Counted from the first letter of the stretch, positions 9,858-19,081 are shown. The stretch: 64,000 nucleotides of DNA from Polynucleobacter acidiphobus (GCF_003065385.1 NZ_CP023277.1:262019-326018); one strand, 5' to 3'. The notes: generated by a model not told the origin, from the letters alone. Numbers and translations are program-made.

Positions 9858-10973
9858 TTATTTGAGATAGGGATTGGGTCGCGTAATCACCTCTTGCATC
9901 CAATCACTAAACACAGGTGGGATCTCTAAACGCATCGGAACCACCCAGATACGAGAATCCTCAATTCCAGCGCATTTGACCGCATCTTTTTCGGTGATTA
10001 GGATGAGATCTACAGGAAGTGATTTGAGATCATTGTGCTGAACCGGTGCGTGATCGGGCAAGGCTAGAGTTTGATCAATATGCACTCCCAATTTAGTGAG
10101 TGCATCAAAAAACTTTTTTGGATTACCAATCGCTGCAAGTGCGCCTACTTTTAATCCAACCAAGCGACTGAGCATTTGCGTAAAGCTGATTGGCTCATTG
10201 GGCCGATGTAGGGGATACGCGCTATCGATCTTCGGACTCAAGTGTAGTTCGCGAGAACTAGGAAAAGGCTCGCTCTGGGCAGGAGATTCCCCAATGGTGA
10301 TGGTTGCATCGCGCTCACGCTTAGCACTCTCGCGCAGTGGCCCAGCGGGCAAGAGTCTGCCATTGCCATCCCCGCGCTCATCCTCAACGACCAATTCCAG
10401 ATCACGCCCACCTTCGCGTGCAGGCCAGCGGACTAAGGCCGCATGCTGCAAACCATCGTCACTAATGATCACATTGATCTGCGGATCGGACTGTAAAAGC
10501 GCATCAATGCAGGCTTTGCGTTTGCGATAGACCCAAATTGGCACGCTGTCATGAATGCGTTGCGCCATCAGCACGGGTTCATCGCCAACTTGATTGGGCT
10601 TACTGGCACGATTAACACGTGTGGGTTGCGTGAGTGATGAACGAGTATTGGGTTGATAGCCACGGCTAATCACGCCAGGTTTAAAGCCTCGTTCGATCAA
10701 TTCATTAGCAAGCGCAATCACGAGTGGCGTCTTACCTGTGCCCCCCACCCGAATATTGCCCACGATGATGATCGGCACTGGCGCAGCGCGATAGATCCCC
10801 AGAGTATGCAATAGGCCAGAGTCCACGATCAACTGCTTGATCCAAACCACGAGGCCATAGAGCCATGCCAAGGGCAGCAAAACAAGACTGATGAAGCGAT
10901 CGATAAGTGCGCGAATGGGCGATTGAGAGAAAGAAGATTTTTCCCAAAAGCGCGGCGAAGTTTTGAAGAGCAT
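9858..10973 (-). CDS. lpxK: Tetraacyldisaccharide 4'-kinase
   Basis: Inner-membrane-associated kinase adding the 4'-phosphate of lipid A. The 371-residue protein has an N-terminal membrane-associated helix (about 24-45), Walker A GGTGKT at residues 77-82 after IIIVGNIRV, and the downstream ISDDGLQHAALVR motif. Its ATG overlaps the exbD stop by one base (TAATG), so translation is probably coupled. Confidence 0.95.
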   Translation of the reverse strand: MLFKTSPRFWEKSSFSQSPIRALIDRFISLVLLPLAWLYGLVVWIKQLIVDSGLLHTLGIYRAAPVPIIIVGNIRVGGTGKTPLVIALANELIERGFKPGVISRGYQPNTRSSLTQPTRVNRASKPNQVGDEPVLMAQRIHDSVPIWVYRKRKACIDALLQSDPQINVIISDDGLQHAALVRWPAREGGRDLELVVEDERGDGNGRLLPAGPLRESAKRERDATITIGESPAQSEPFPSSRELHLSPKIDSAYPLHRPNEPISFTQMLSRLVGLKVGALAAIGNPKKFFDALTKLGVHIDQTLALPDHAPVQHNDLKSLPVDLILITEKDAVKCAGIEDSRIWVVPMRLEIPPVFSDWMQEVITRPNPYLK

Positions 10974-11437
10974 TATTTTTTCGCTTGACTACTAAAGGCG
11001 ATGTTCGGTAGACCTGCATCGCGAGCGAGTTCCAGTACGGTCATCACAGCTTGATGCGGAGCGCGAGCATCGGCATCAATGCTAACCCGTAGGTTTTGCT
11101 CAGGAGCAGTGTTCATTTGCTTGAGTGCGCTCCCCAGTTGAGCGCGATTCATGACCTTACCATTAAGTGCAAAGCGGCCATCGCTACTCACCGCAATATT
11201 GATCTCACGCGCTGAGTCGACCGTCTCTAACCCAGAGGCGGTTGGCAGGGTAATCGCAATTTCTTGGAACTTGGTAAACGTGGTGGAAATCATCAAAAAG
11301 ATCAGGATGACCAAGAGGACGTCAATAAATGCGATTAGATTGATTTCAGGTTCGGCATAGGAGAACGAGCGGGATGAGCGACCCAAATGTATGCCAAAGC
11401 GAGAGGAGCTTTTGTGCGAAGTGTCGAGCCAGCTCAT
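10973..11437 (-). CDS. exbD: ExbD/TolR-family biopolymer transport protein
   Basis: Second TolR-like protein in the window, 154 residues, with a membrane helix carrying the conserved Asp in INLIAFIDVLLVILIFLMI and a periplasmic domain. With the ExbB-like gene it forms a proton-driven motor pair. The position before lpxK is typical of betaproteobacteria. Its partner (TonB or something else) cannot be told from this window. It overlaps exbB by 4 bases. Confidence 0.9.
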   Translation of the reverse strand: MSWLDTSHKSSSRFGIHLGRSSRSFSYAEPEINLIAFIDVLLVILIFLMISTTFTKFQEIAITLPTASGLETVDSAREINIAVSSDGRFALNGKVMNRAQLGSALKQMNTAPEQNLRVSIDADARAPHQAVMTVLELARDAGLPNIAFSSQAKK

Positions 11438-12105
11438 GAGGATGATGAAGCCGATTGTGGATACAACTTCTTAAACAACTGCCGGGTGCATTCCTCGCAT
11501 TCACGCTGGCGTTGATCGGCCACTGCTCGTAAGATCCGCCATCCAGCCAGTGCCGGGATTGCGATTAAGAGGCCAAACGCGGTGTTGTAGAGCGCAATCG
11601 AGATGCCATGCGCCAATTGCTGAGGATTAGTCGCGCCAACGCTTGCAGCATTGACCGCACTACCAATCGTTCCACCTTGACTACCAAAGATCTCAATCAT
11701 GCCCACCACAGTGCCAAAGAGGCCCAGCAGTGGGGCAACGGTGGCGATCGTGGCGAGCGCTCCTAAATAGCGATCTAATTTGGTCCAAAGGTTTTGGGCG
11801 AGGATTTGCAGCTCCTCAATGGCAACCTCGGCCGAGTGCCCCAAGGCATGCTCACGTAAGACCCCAGCTAATAGTCCGCCAATCGGGGAGGAGCTTGTGA
11901 GGTGATTGATGAAGTTCGGATCCTTGGCCAAGGTCGAGGTGGCAGCAAAGGCCTCTTCAATCGACTCTTTACGAACAATGTGGGTTTTACGCAAATACCA
12001 GCTGCGTTCGAGCAAAATGGCTAAGCCCAGGATGGATATGGCAAGGAGGGGCCAGATCGGCCAGCCCGCAGCGATTAAGATGGAATACATGAACGGTATT
12101 TTCAT
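11434..12105 (-). CDS. exbB: ExbB/MotA/TolQ-family proton channel protein
   Basis: A 223-residue inner-membrane protein with an N-terminal helix (about 8-27) and two conserved helices around ATVAPLLGLFGTVVGMIEIF and GISIALYNTAFGLLIAIPALAGW. It opens the leftward run exbB-exbD-lpxK-Trm112-kdsB-adk and overlaps exbD with ATGA. The promoter should lie in 12106-12250. Confidence 0.9.
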   Translation of the reverse strand: MKIPFMYSILIAAGWPIWPLLAISILGLAILLERSWYLRKTHIVRKESIEEAFAATSTLAKDPNFINHLTSSSPIGGLLAGVLREHALGHSAEVAIEELQILAQNLWTKLDRYLGALATIATVAPLLGLFGTVVGMIEIFGSQGGTIGSAVNAASVGATNPQQLAHGISIALYNTAFGLLIAIPALAGWRILRAVADQRQRECEECTRQLFKKLYPQSASSSS

Positions 12106-12457
12106 GCAAATTCAGAAAAGCCCAAAAAAGCGGGTAACCCTATTCCATCCAGCAAACCAGTTTCATCAAACGATGGGCTTTCATGCCACCTTGTGGATAA
12201 CTCTGTGCAAAACTTTGTGCAAATACCGCTCTAAGTCCTTGATGGGTGGTGTAAGTCCTTGATTTATGCTTGAAGATCAGTCCATTCAAACGATAAAAAT
12301 ATGATTTTAAATCAATTACTTACATTTTCACTGTTGGATGAATACGACATCCATAAAGAGCGAGTATTCACTAACTTTATGACTTTTCCTGTCAGTCAAG
12401 CCTTGTGGATATGTCGCGACCCGCAAGCCCATATAGTTACAGGAAGGTGACGCTTTG
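12106..12457. other. Intergenic region between exbB and xseA
   Basis: No gene is seen. The region holds one perfect DnaA-box-like 9-mer (TTATCCACA on the minus strand, 12192-12200) and a near match (ATATCCACA, 12414-12422), plus a direct repeat TAAGTCCTTGAT at 12232-12243 and 12252-12263 with a 20-base period. Promoters for divergent exbB and xseA should be here. Nothing else argues for an origin. Confidence 0.4.
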
Positions 12458-13657
12458 ATGACGGAAAAATCAAGGCCGATCCTAAGCGTTGGCGATCTAA
12501 ACCGCGCCATTGCTGAGTCTTTGACCGAACAGTTTGAGTTTGTCATGGTTAGCGGGGAGGTTTCGAACTTCAAAGCTTATGACAGCGGGCACTGGTATTT
12601 CTCGCTAAAAGACGAAGAAGGCCAGATTCGCTGTGTGATGTTTCGGGGAAAAAATCTGCAAGTCGGATTTATGCCCCAATCTGGGGATCAAGTCGAGGTC
12701 AGTGCCTCGGTTAGCATGTATGTGCCTCGTGGTGATGTTCAGCTCACGATCCATGCTTTGCGTAAAGCAGGCCTAGGCGGTCTTTATGAAGCTTTTCTAA
12801 AACTCAAAGAGAAGTTAGCCAAAGCCGGCTTATTTGACGAAGAGCGTAAACGCGCAATTCCATCTCATCCCAAGGCAATTGCGATTGTGACCTCAACGCA
12901 AGCCGCAGCCTTGAAAGATGTGCTCACCACCTTAGCGCGTCGTGCGCCACATATTCCGATCTTTATCTATCCAACTCTAGTGCAGGGTGCGGATGCACCT
13001 CCTGGGATCATCAAAGCCATTCAGAAGGCTAATGATGATTGTTTGGTAGAGGTGATTCTCCTCGTGCGGGGCGGGGGCAGCATTGAAGATCTATGGGCAT
13101 TTAATGACGAGCAGCTGGCGCACACCATTGCCAACTCGGACATACCAATCATCAGTGGCGTGGGGCACGAAACGGATTTCACGATTGCTGATTTTGTAGC
13201 GGACCTGCGAGCGCCTACACCAACCGGTGCCGCTGAATTAGCCACCCCAAAACGAGAGCAACTTTTACAAGAGCTGAAGAGCTATCAAGAGACGATTGCT
13301 CAGCGTCTGGAGCAGCGTCTCGAGCGCGAAGCCCAAACACTTGATCAAATTAGTCTGAGACTCAAGCACGCTTTACCAAACCCGGAGCGCATGCGCGAGC
13401 AAATTGAGCAATGGCAGCAACGTTTGTCTCAAGGTGTACGCGTGTATCTAGAGAGCCTGAAACGCAATCAGGCACATTGGCTTACTCAGCTTGAAACCCT
13501 CAATCCGCAACGCACGCTCGAGCGGGGTTACGCAGTGATTTTGGATGAGAATCAAAAGGCCGCAAGGCAACCCAGTGATATTCGAGAGGATGAGCGGTAT
13601 CAGCTTTGGCTTGCAGAAGGCAAGATGCAAGTTGCCTTTAAAAAAATAGATAGCTAA
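12458..13657 (+). CDS. xseA: Exodeoxyribonuclease VII large subunit
   Basis: Large subunit of the single-strand-specific exonuclease ExoVII. The 399-residue protein has an N-terminal OB-fold (about 5-105, LSVGDLNRAIAESL onward), the catalytic domain with AIVTSTQAAALKDVL and LLVRGGGSIEDLWAFND, and a long C-terminal coiled coil (about 265-345). A TTG three bases upstream is possible, but the ATG is 10 bases after AGGAAGG (12441-12447). xseB is not adjacent. Confidence 0.96.
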   Translation: MTEKSRPILSVGDLNRAIAESLTEQFEFVMVSGEVSNFKAYDSGHWYFSLKDEEGQIRCVMFRGKNLQVGFMPQSGDQVEVSASVSMYVPRGDVQLTIHALRKAGLGGLYEAFLKLKEKLAKAGLFDEERKRAIPSHPKAIAIVTSTQAAALKDVLTTLARRAPHIPIFIYPTLVQGADAPPGIIKAIQKANDDCLVEVILLVRGGGSIEDLWAFNDEQLAHTIANSDIPIISGVGHETDFTIADFVADLRAPTPTGAAELATPKREQLLQELKSYQETIAQRLEQRLEREAQTLDQISLRLKHALPNPERMREQIEQWQQRLSQGVRVYLESLKRNQAHWLTQLETLNPQRTLERGYAVILDENQKAARQPSDIREDERYQLWLAEGKMQVAFKKIDS

Positions 13658-13714
13658 TTCTTATCCTCTTGGGTTGGAGCGCACACCCTTGATTCTTCCA
13701 ATATGGAGTCTGCC

Positions 13715-13766
13715 AAATTAAAGAGAACTTTAATTTGAAAGTTGCGTATTAAAGTTTTCTTTAATA
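13715..13766. promoter_or_regulatory. Twin palindromes ATTAAAG-N4-CTTTAAT
   Basis: Two perfect inverted repeats share the same core. The first is AAATTAAAG, spacer AGAA, CTTTAATTT (13715-13736); the second is TATTAAAG, spacer TTTT, CTTTAATA (13747-13766). Their centres are 31 bases apart, about three helical turns, so a dimeric repressor could bind both on one face. They lie upstream of a 19-codon rightward ORF and downstream of higA, so they are not in the higBA promoter. Confidence 0.55.
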
Positions 13767-13829
13767 TGGACTTCAATCAAAATTAGGAATCTGCCAAAAG
13801 CTAGTCTCTTATTCATCTTTTGGGGAATA

Positions 13830-13889
13830 ATGGCGAAGAAATGGCATTTGTCGGCTCAAGATTTTAAGAAGATGCAGATTTATCTCTAA
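13830..13889 (+). pseudogene. 19-codon ORF, possible relic of a toxin-antitoxin gene
   Basis: A short reading frame starts MAKKWHLSAQDFKKMQ and stops after 19 codons, overlapping the convergent higA stop. It lies 64 bases after the twin palindromes. The start looks like a genuine protein N terminus but I do not recognise a family, and no continuation in another frame is evident. That it is the stub of a gene once controlled by those operators is inference. Confidence 0.25.
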
Positions 13890-14350
13890 ACCTTCACCTT
13901 TTGTTTGCTCGCCACTCTTATTGATATCGCAGATTTTTTGATGGGCTGCTCAATCAAAATATTAGGCGAAATGCCGAAGCGCTTCGAAATCGCTTTAACT
14001 TGACGAAGGTTTAGTTTTCTCGCTCCAGATAGAAGCTGGGATATAACGCTTTGGTTGCCAATTTCAGGTAGATCCGACTGTCGAAGCCCGTGTTGATCCA
14101 TCAAAAACTTAAGAATTTCTTGAGGTTTAGCTTGATCGATTGGGAAATGTTCTCTTTCATACGAGCGAATCAATTCACATACGATCTCAAAAAGATTAAG
14201 TAACGAATGCTTTTTTGAGCAGCCAATCGCATCCGATAGATGGTCGGCGAGCAATACCATTCGCTCATAGTCTTTTCGGTTATGAATGGGAGAAAGGGCA
14301 ACAGTTTTGCTAAGTTGCTGCCAGGCATTTTCTAATTCGAGCATGTTCAT
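13886..14350 (-). CDS. higA: HigA-type antitoxin (XRE family)
   Basis: Antitoxin and autorepressor of a type II module. The 154 residues carry an N-terminal helical segment and a C-terminal HTH (about 92-140) with LMDQHGLRQSDLPEIGNQS and the RKLNLRQVKAISKRFGISPNI ending typical of HigA. I start it at the ATG at 14350, whose ATGA overlaps the higB stop; GTG at 14359 also reads in frame. The gene order, toxin first, is the usual higBA order. Confidence 0.85.
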   Translation of the reverse strand: MNMLELENAWQQLSKTVALSPIHNRKDYERMVLLADHLSDAIGCSKKHSLLNLFEIVCELIRSYEREHFPIDQAKPQEILKFLMDQHGLRQSDLPEIGNQSVISQLLSGARKLNLRQVKAISKRFGISPNILIEQPIKKSAISIRVASKQKVKV

Positions 14351-14634
14351 TTCTTCCACCGTCCCTTATCGTAAATGGCATGGGTAAGAATCTGCTTAAT
14401 GTAACAAATTTGTTTTGAAAAACTTATAAAAGTTATTAATCGATATCGATTTCCACAAATATCAAAAACAATTAAATCTTCGACTTTATCCATCGTTCCA
14501 AATACAGACTTTAGTTGAGAATAATTGTCGAATGACTGGGATTCAATAATTCTTCTCCAACTTTGTAGGGGTTTAAGGGCATCTGGGTGGTTTGCTGAAA
14601 ACTCAATGATTCGTTTATTGGAAATGACGCGCAT
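14347..14634 (-). CDS. higB: HigB-type mRNA interferase toxin
   Basis: RelE/HigB superfamily toxin that cleaves mRNA on the ribosome. The 95-residue protein begins MRVISNKRIIEFSANHPDA, then has LQSWRRII, VFDICGNRYRLITFI and the C-terminal IKQILTHAIYDKGRWKK, the family pattern. The frame extends to 14658, but the eight extra codons lie across a perfect palindrome next to the ATG at 14634, so the shorter start is preferred. Confidence 0.85.
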   Translation of the reverse strand: MRVISNKRIIEFSANHPDALKPLQSWRRIIESQSFDNYSQLKSVFGTMDKVEDLIVFDICGNRYRLITFISFSKQICYIKQILTHAIYDKGRWKK

Positions 14635-14640
14635 TACCCA

Positions 14641-14663
14641 TTTTATTGCAAAATGCAATAAAA
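14641..14663. promoter_or_regulatory. Palindromic operator of higBA
   Basis: Perfect 10-base inverted repeat TTTTATTGCA, spacer AAA, TGCAATAAAA, ending 7 bases before the higB start. HigA proteins usually repress their own operon by binding such palindromes at the promoter. Binding by this HigA is inferred from position. Confidence 0.65.
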
Positions 14664-14702
14664 AGAAAGACGAATATTTAACCCCTGAAAAAAAGAATCG
14701 GA

Positions 14703-15731
14703 TTAATTAAAAAAGATTGGTTCAGGAATCAGGTCGACTCCGAAGGTTTCTTTCACCCTTTTCTGAATTTGTCCTGCAAGCCCAAGTAGTTCCCCTACAT
14801 TCCCACCACCCCGATGGGTGAGGACCAAGGCTTGTTTGTCATGAACTCCCACATTACCCGTTTGCATCCCTTTAAAGCCACACTGGTCGATGAGCCATCC
14901 AGCGGCAAGCTTGCTATGGGTGGTTGATTCTGGATAACTCACAATCTGTGGAAATTGGGCTTTTAAGGATCGTAATTGTTGATTGGAAATTACAGGATTT
15001 TGAAAAAAACTACCCACATTACCAATCACCTTGGGATCCGGTAACTTTTGAGTGCGGATGGCACACACTGCATCAAAGACTTCTTGAGCAGCAATGGTCT
15101 CGATTGCGCGATTGTCAAAATGGTTGGCAAGATCGGCGTATGACACACGTGGTTGCCATACCTTGGGAAGATCAAAAATCACCGCTGTGATCACAAAGCG
15201 ATTTGGTTCATCTTTAAAAATACTGTGCCGATACGAAAATTGGCAATCCGTTTTTGATAGACTGACCCACTGATTGGTTTGGCAATCGTAGGCCTCCACC
15301 GCATCGATGTACTCTTTGACTTCAACTCCATAGGCGCCAATATTTTGGATGGGCGCTGCGCCAACCGTGCCTGGAATCAAAGCAAGGTTTTCGAGACCCC
15401 GATAGTTCTGATCTAAAGTCCAGCGAACGAAGTCATGCCAGTTCGCTCCGGCTCCTACCCGCAACCTTGTCTTCGCAGCGTGATTCTCAAGAACCTCGAT
15501 GAAATCGATATCCATCAGCAGGGTGAGCCCGTGCAATCGGGCAGGCAAAACGACGTTACTGCCCCCTCCAAGAATGCGATGGGGCAGCCCCGCATTTTTG
15601 GCCCAGGTAATCGCTTGGGGGATTTGCTCAGCCTGGGTAATCGGCAAAGCCCACTGCGCAATTACCTCAAAGCCTAAGGTATTTCGCTCTCGTAATGGGT
15701 AATTGGCCAGTGGCTTGCAATCCGAGTTCAT
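14703..15731 (-). CDS. murB: UDP-N-acetylenolpyruvoylglucosamine reductase
   Basis: FAD enzyme making UDP-MurNAc in the second committed step of peptidoglycan synthesis. The 342-residue protein is of the E. coli-like (type I) length. It shows the FAD-binding RILGGGSNVVLP, LALIPGTVGAAPIQNIGAYG and YRHSIFK motifs and the catalytic-region VGSFFQNPV. It stands alone, downstream of the higBA insert. Confidence 0.96.
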   Translation of the reverse strand: MNSDCKPLANYPLRERNTLGFEVIAQWALPITQAEQIPQAITWAKNAGLPHRILGGGSNVVLPARLHGLTLLMDIDFIEVLENHAAKTRLRVGAGANWHDFVRWTLDQNYRGLENLALIPGTVGAAPIQNIGAYGVEVKEYIDAVEAYDCQTNQWVSLSKTDCQFSYRHSIFKDEPNRFVITAVIFDLPKVWQPRVSYADLANHFDNRAIETIAAQEVFDAVCAIRTQKLPDPKVIGNVGSFFQNPVISNQQLRSLKAQFPQIVSYPESTTHSKLAAGWLIDQCGFKGMQTGNVGVHDKQALVLTHRGGGNVGELLGLAGQIQKRVKETFGVDLIPEPIFFN

Positions 15732-15822
15732 GCCACAATCTTATTCGGGTTTTGCATGAAGAACGAAATTGGTCTAAAAATAGCAAAACCGTCATGATTA
15801 CAACATTCGTTTGGAGAGGTAA

Positions 15823-16308
15823 ATGCCATCATTTGATACTGTGTGCGAACCTAATGTCGTAGAGCTCAAAAATGCCGTCGAGCAAGCTAATAAAGAAATT
15901 ACGAACCGCTTTGACTTTAAAGGCTCTGACGCGCGGGTTGAGCAAAAAGATACTGAACTGATTTTGTTTGCTGATGACGACTTCAAGTTGGGGCAAGTGC
16001 GCGATGTACTTTTTAGCAAAATGGCCAAACGCAATGTGGACGTACGATTTTTAAAAGATGACAAGACCGAGACGATGTCAGGCGACAAGCGTAAGCAAAC
16101 CATGAAACTCATAAAAGGCATCGAGCAAGAGCTTGCTAAAAAGATCGTACGCATTATCAAAGACAGCAAAATTAAAGTGCAAGCGAGTATTCAGGGCGAT
16201 GCGGTGCGCGTGACGGGGGCCAAGCGCGATGATTTGCAAACCGCAATGGCCTTGCTCCGAAAAGAAGCGAGCGAAGCCCCGTTGGCGTTTAACAATTTTC
16301 GTGATTAG
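15823..16308 (+). CDS. yajQ: YajQ-family nucleotide-binding protein
   Basis: A 161-residue member of the UPF0234/YajQ family, recognisable from [34 protein letters not shown] and the C-terminal [21 protein letters not shown]. Some family members bind cyclic di-GMP; that is known for homologues, not shown here. xerD starts 3 bases after its stop, so the two are probably cotranscribed. Confidence 0.94.
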   Translation: MPSFDTVCEPNVVELKNAVEQANKEITNRFDFKGSDARVEQKDTELILFADDDFKLGQVRDVLFSKMAKRNVDVRFLKDDKTETMSGDKRKQTMKLIKGIEQELAKKIVRIIKDSKIKVQASIQGDAVRVTGAKRDDLQTAMALLRKEASEAPLAFNNFRD

Positions 16309-16311
16309 CTT

Positions 16312-17217
16312 GTGGCTCTAGCATCACAAAACGCAATTGATCAATTTTGCGATGCCTGTTGGCTCGAAGATGGCCTCTCTAAAAATACGCTAAGTGCCTA
16401 TCGGCGTGATCTCACCTTGTTTGCCGCCTGGTTGGGCGAGCAAAATAATGCCACCGATCTCTTTCAGGTAAAGGAAGGGGATCTCACCGCTTACATGGCA
16501 GCGAAGCGCTCTGATAAAGCAACGACCGCTAATCGGCGTCTCACGGTCTTCAAGCGCTTTTATCGCCATGCATTGCGCCTTGGCTATGTCAAAGAAGATC
16601 CGTGTGCGAAGCTACACGCTGCCAAGCAAGCACAGCGTTTCCCCAAGGTCTTGAGTGAAGATCAGGTGATTGCGCTACTCAATGCCCCGAATATTGAGGA
16701 GCCTTTGGGATTACGCGATCGCACCATGCTCGAGCTGATGTACGCAAGCGGCTTACGCGTCTCAGAAATTGTGTCACTCAAAACCGTATCGTTGGGTCTC
16801 AATGAAGGGGTGGTGCGCGTGGTCAACGGTAAGGGTGGTAAAGAGCGGATTGTGCCCTTTGGTGGTGAAGCAGGGCAGTGGTTGCGCCAATACCTACAAG
16901 AAGCCCGACCGATTCTTTTGGAAAGAAAAAACTGCCAAGAGGTTTTTGTGGGGCGCCGCACGGGTACTGGATTAACGCGTCAAGCGTTTTGGTTCATCAT
17001 CAAACGCTATGCGAGTCTGGCTGGCATTCAAGCGGCGCTTTCTCCCCATACTCTACGTCATGCGTTTGCCACCCATCTCTTGAACCATGGAGCTGATTTG
17101 CGCGTAGTGCAACTCTTGTTGGGGCACGCAGATATCTCCACCACCCAAATTTATACCCATGTGGCCCGTGAGCGTCTCAAATCCTTACACGCCACACACC
17201 ATCCGCGTGGTTCTTAA
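16312..17217 (+). CDS. xerD: Site-specific tyrosine recombinase XerD
   Basis: Resolves chromosome dimers at dif together with XerC. The 301-residue protein has the N-terminal SAM-like core-binding domain and the catalytic set: R in YASGLRVSEIVSL, K in NGKGGKERIVP, HTLRHAFATHL, and LLGHADISTTQIYTHV with H and Tyr. Start is a GTG 3 bases after the yajQ stop. It is a core gene, unlike the two accessory recombinases further on. Confidence 0.93.
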   Translation: MALASQNAIDQFCDACWLEDGLSKNTLSAYRRDLTLFAAWLGEQNNATDLFQVKEGDLTAYMAAKRSDKATTANRRLTVFKRFYRHALRLGYVKEDPCAKLHAAKQAQRFPKVLSEDQVIALLNAPNIEEPLGLRDRTMLELMYASGLRVSEIVSLKTVSLGLNEGVVRVVNGKGGKERIVPFGGEAGQWLRQYLQEARPILLERKNCQEVFVGRRTGTGLTRQAFWFIIKRYASLAGIQAALSPHTLRHAFATHLLNHGADLRVVQLLLGHADISTTQIYTHVARERLKSLHATHHPRGS

Positions 17218-17239
17218 TCAAATCCGCTAGTATTGATTT

Positions 17240-17857
17240 ATGGACGAGTTGATAAAGTATTTTTGGTTGATCCCAGTGGCGTATTTGCTAGGATCGGTCT
17301 CGTTTGCGGTGGTCGTGAGTCGTGCGATGGGCTTGCCTGACCCCTATACGCATGGTTCTAAAAATCCAGGCGCAACTAATGTCTTACGCACTGGTAATAA
17401 AGTAGCCGCTGCCCTCACCTTGATTGGCGATGCCGCCAAAGGGTGGTTGGCGGTCACTCTCGCGCGCGCAGTCTTAGGCGACCCCAGCCAGGAAAGCGTC
17501 AACATTCTCTTGGGGCTGGTAGCGATCGCTGTCTTTATGGGCCATCTCTATCCAATCTTTCATCGCTTTAAGGGAGGTAAGGGTGTCGCCACAGCCGCGG
17601 GGATCTTATTTGCCATCAATTGGGCTTTGGGCTTGGCCACCTTAGGAACCTGGCTCATTGTGGCAGTCTTTATGCGCTATTCATCACTTGCTGCCCTGTG
17701 TGCCGCAGTCTTTGCACCGATTTATTTCACCTTTCTCTTTGGCGTACAACCTATGGGATTAGCCATTGTCGTGATGAGTGCGCTCCTTATTTATCGCCAT
17801 CGCAGTAATATCCGAAATCTTCTCAATGGCACGGAGACGCGCCTGAGTAAAAAGTAG
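17240..17857 (+). CDS. plsY: Acyl-phosphate:glycerol-3-phosphate acyltransferase
   Basis: Integral membrane enzyme that makes lysophosphatidic acid from acyl phosphate. The 205-residue protein has about five membrane segments and the three family motifs: [12 protein letters not shown] (about 39-50), [14 protein letters not shown] (about 109-122) and the late [17 protein letters not shown]. Standard length. Confidence 0.95.
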   Translation: MDELIKYFWLIPVAYLLGSVSFAVVVSRAMGLPDPYTHGSKNPGATNVLRTGNKVAAALTLIGDAAKGWLAVTLARAVLGDPSQESVNILLGLVAIAVFMGHLYPIFHRFKGGKGVATAAGILFAINWALGLATLGTWLIVAVFMRYSSLAALCAAVFAPIYFTFLFGVQPMGLAIVVMSALLIYRHRSNIRNLLNGTETRLSKK

Positions 17858-17902
17858 TGAATTAAAAATATCTAATCAAAATCAACGAAAAAACAATCAA
17901 TC

Positions 17903-18292
17903 ATGACTATCGCTATTGTCTGTGTCATCCTCGCTGGTTTTTTACCCATCATTGCGGCGGGCATTGCGAAGTTTGGCCCCACTGAGAACGCCGCAAGTGC
18001 TCCCTATGACAACAATAAGCCGCGCGAGTGGCTTGCCAAACAAACGGGATTGCGCGCGCGTGCGAATGCAGCGCAAGCCAATACCTTTGAGTCCCTGCCT
18101 TTTTTCTATATTGCGATTGCAATCGCAATGTTTTTGCAAGCTCCGCAAGACCGTATTGATGTCTTGGCCATTACTTACCTTCTAGCCCGCGTAGCCTATA
18201 TTGCGTGCTATGTGATGGACTGGGCGAACCTGCGCACCTTCGTGTGGCTTGTTGGATTTGCGTGTACAGTAGCTCTATTCTTTCAAATTTAG
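17903..18292 (+). CDS. MAPEG-family membrane protein
   Basis: A 129-residue protein with four predicted membrane helices and the MAPEG pattern: an early polar loop with DNNKPREWLAKQTGLRARANAAQANTFE, then LARVAYIACYVMDWANLRTFVW. Family members in bacteria are membrane-associated glutathione-linked or unknown-function proteins; the substrate here is unknown. It sits between plsY and folE with short gaps. Confidence 0.88.
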   Translation: MTIAIVCVILAGFLPIIAAGIAKFGPTENAASAPYDNNKPREWLAKQTGLRARANAAQANTFESLPFFYIAIAIAMFLQAPQDRIDVLAITYLLARVAYIACYVMDWANLRTFVWLVGFACTVALFFQI

Positions 18293-18319
18293 GTCAGCAC
18301 CTAACCATCCAGATCATTC

Positions 18320-19081
18320 ATGCCTCGCACGACAACATTAAAGCCATCTAAGGTGAGTACTAAAACAGCCACTCGTAAAACTCGCAAAAGCGACGAGGGC
18401 GTGCCACTGTCGCAAGTGATTCGTAGGCGCATTCAAGCAAAGAAATCTCGCTTTCATGCCAACGACAATATTGCGCAGTTCATTGAGCCCGGTGAGATCG
18501 ATGGCTTGATTGATGAGGTGGCGGGTAAGCTCCAAGGAGTCCTTGAGAGTTTAGTAATTGATACCGAGAGTGATCACAATACGCGTGGTACCGCCTATCG
18601 CGTCGCGAAGATGTATGTCAATGAAGTGTTCGCTGGGCGCTATACACCGCAACCGAGTCTTACACGTTTTCCGAATGTCAGTCGCTTAAATGAACTCATG
18701 ATCATCGGACCAATAGCTGTTAAGAGTGCGTGCTCGCACCATCTGTGTCCGATTATGGGGCGCGTGTGGATTGGAGTCTTGCCTGACAAGCAAACGGCGC
18801 TGATTGGCTTGTCTAAATACGCTCGCATCACCGAATGGGTGATGTGTCGGCCACAGATTCAGGAGGAGGCCGTCGTTGAGCTTGCCAATATCCTCGAAGA
18901 GAAGATGAAGCCCACTGGATTGGCACTTGTCATGGAAGCCGATCACTTTTGCATGCAATGGCGCGGCGTGAAGGATCTCAATTCCAAGATGGTGAATAGT
19001 GTGATGCGCGGTTCATTCTTAAAAGATGCGAATCTGCGCCGAGAGTTCTTAGCTCTCATGGACAAGCAGCAAGGTAAGTAA
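18320..19081 (+). CDS. folE: GTP cyclohydrolase I
   Basis: Converts GTP to dihydroneopterin triphosphate for folate synthesis. Of 253 residues, the first 55 or so are a basic extension rich in Lys, Thr and Ser (TTTLKPSKVSTKTATRKTRK); the catalytic domain follows. The zinc ligands are in KSACSHHLCPIMG, and TRGTAYRVAKMYVNEVF and the C-terminal NSVMRGSFLKD are present. The long N-terminal tail is the only unusual feature. Confidence 0.95.
   Translation: MPRTTTLKPSKVSTKTATRKTRKSDEGVPLSQVIRRRIQAKKSRFHANDNIAQFIEPGEIDGLIDEVAGKLQGVLESLVIDTESDHNTRGTAYRVAKMYVNEVFAGRYTPQPSLTRFPNVSRLNELMIIGPIAVKSACSHHLCPIMGRVWIGVLPDKQTALIGLSKYARITEWVMCRPQIQEEAVVELANILEEKMKPTGLALVMEADHFCMQWRGVKDLNSKMVNSVMRGSFLKDANLRREFLALMDKQQGK

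Noticed and set aside
12232..12263. Direct repeat TAAGTCCTTGAT as a regulatory site
   Set aside because: Only two copies and no related sequence elsewhere; noted in the spacer entry but not promoted to a finding.
12192..12422. DnaA-box-like sequences suggesting an origin
   Set aside because: Only one perfect and one near match, with none of the usual origin genes nearby; expected by chance or a local regulatory effect.
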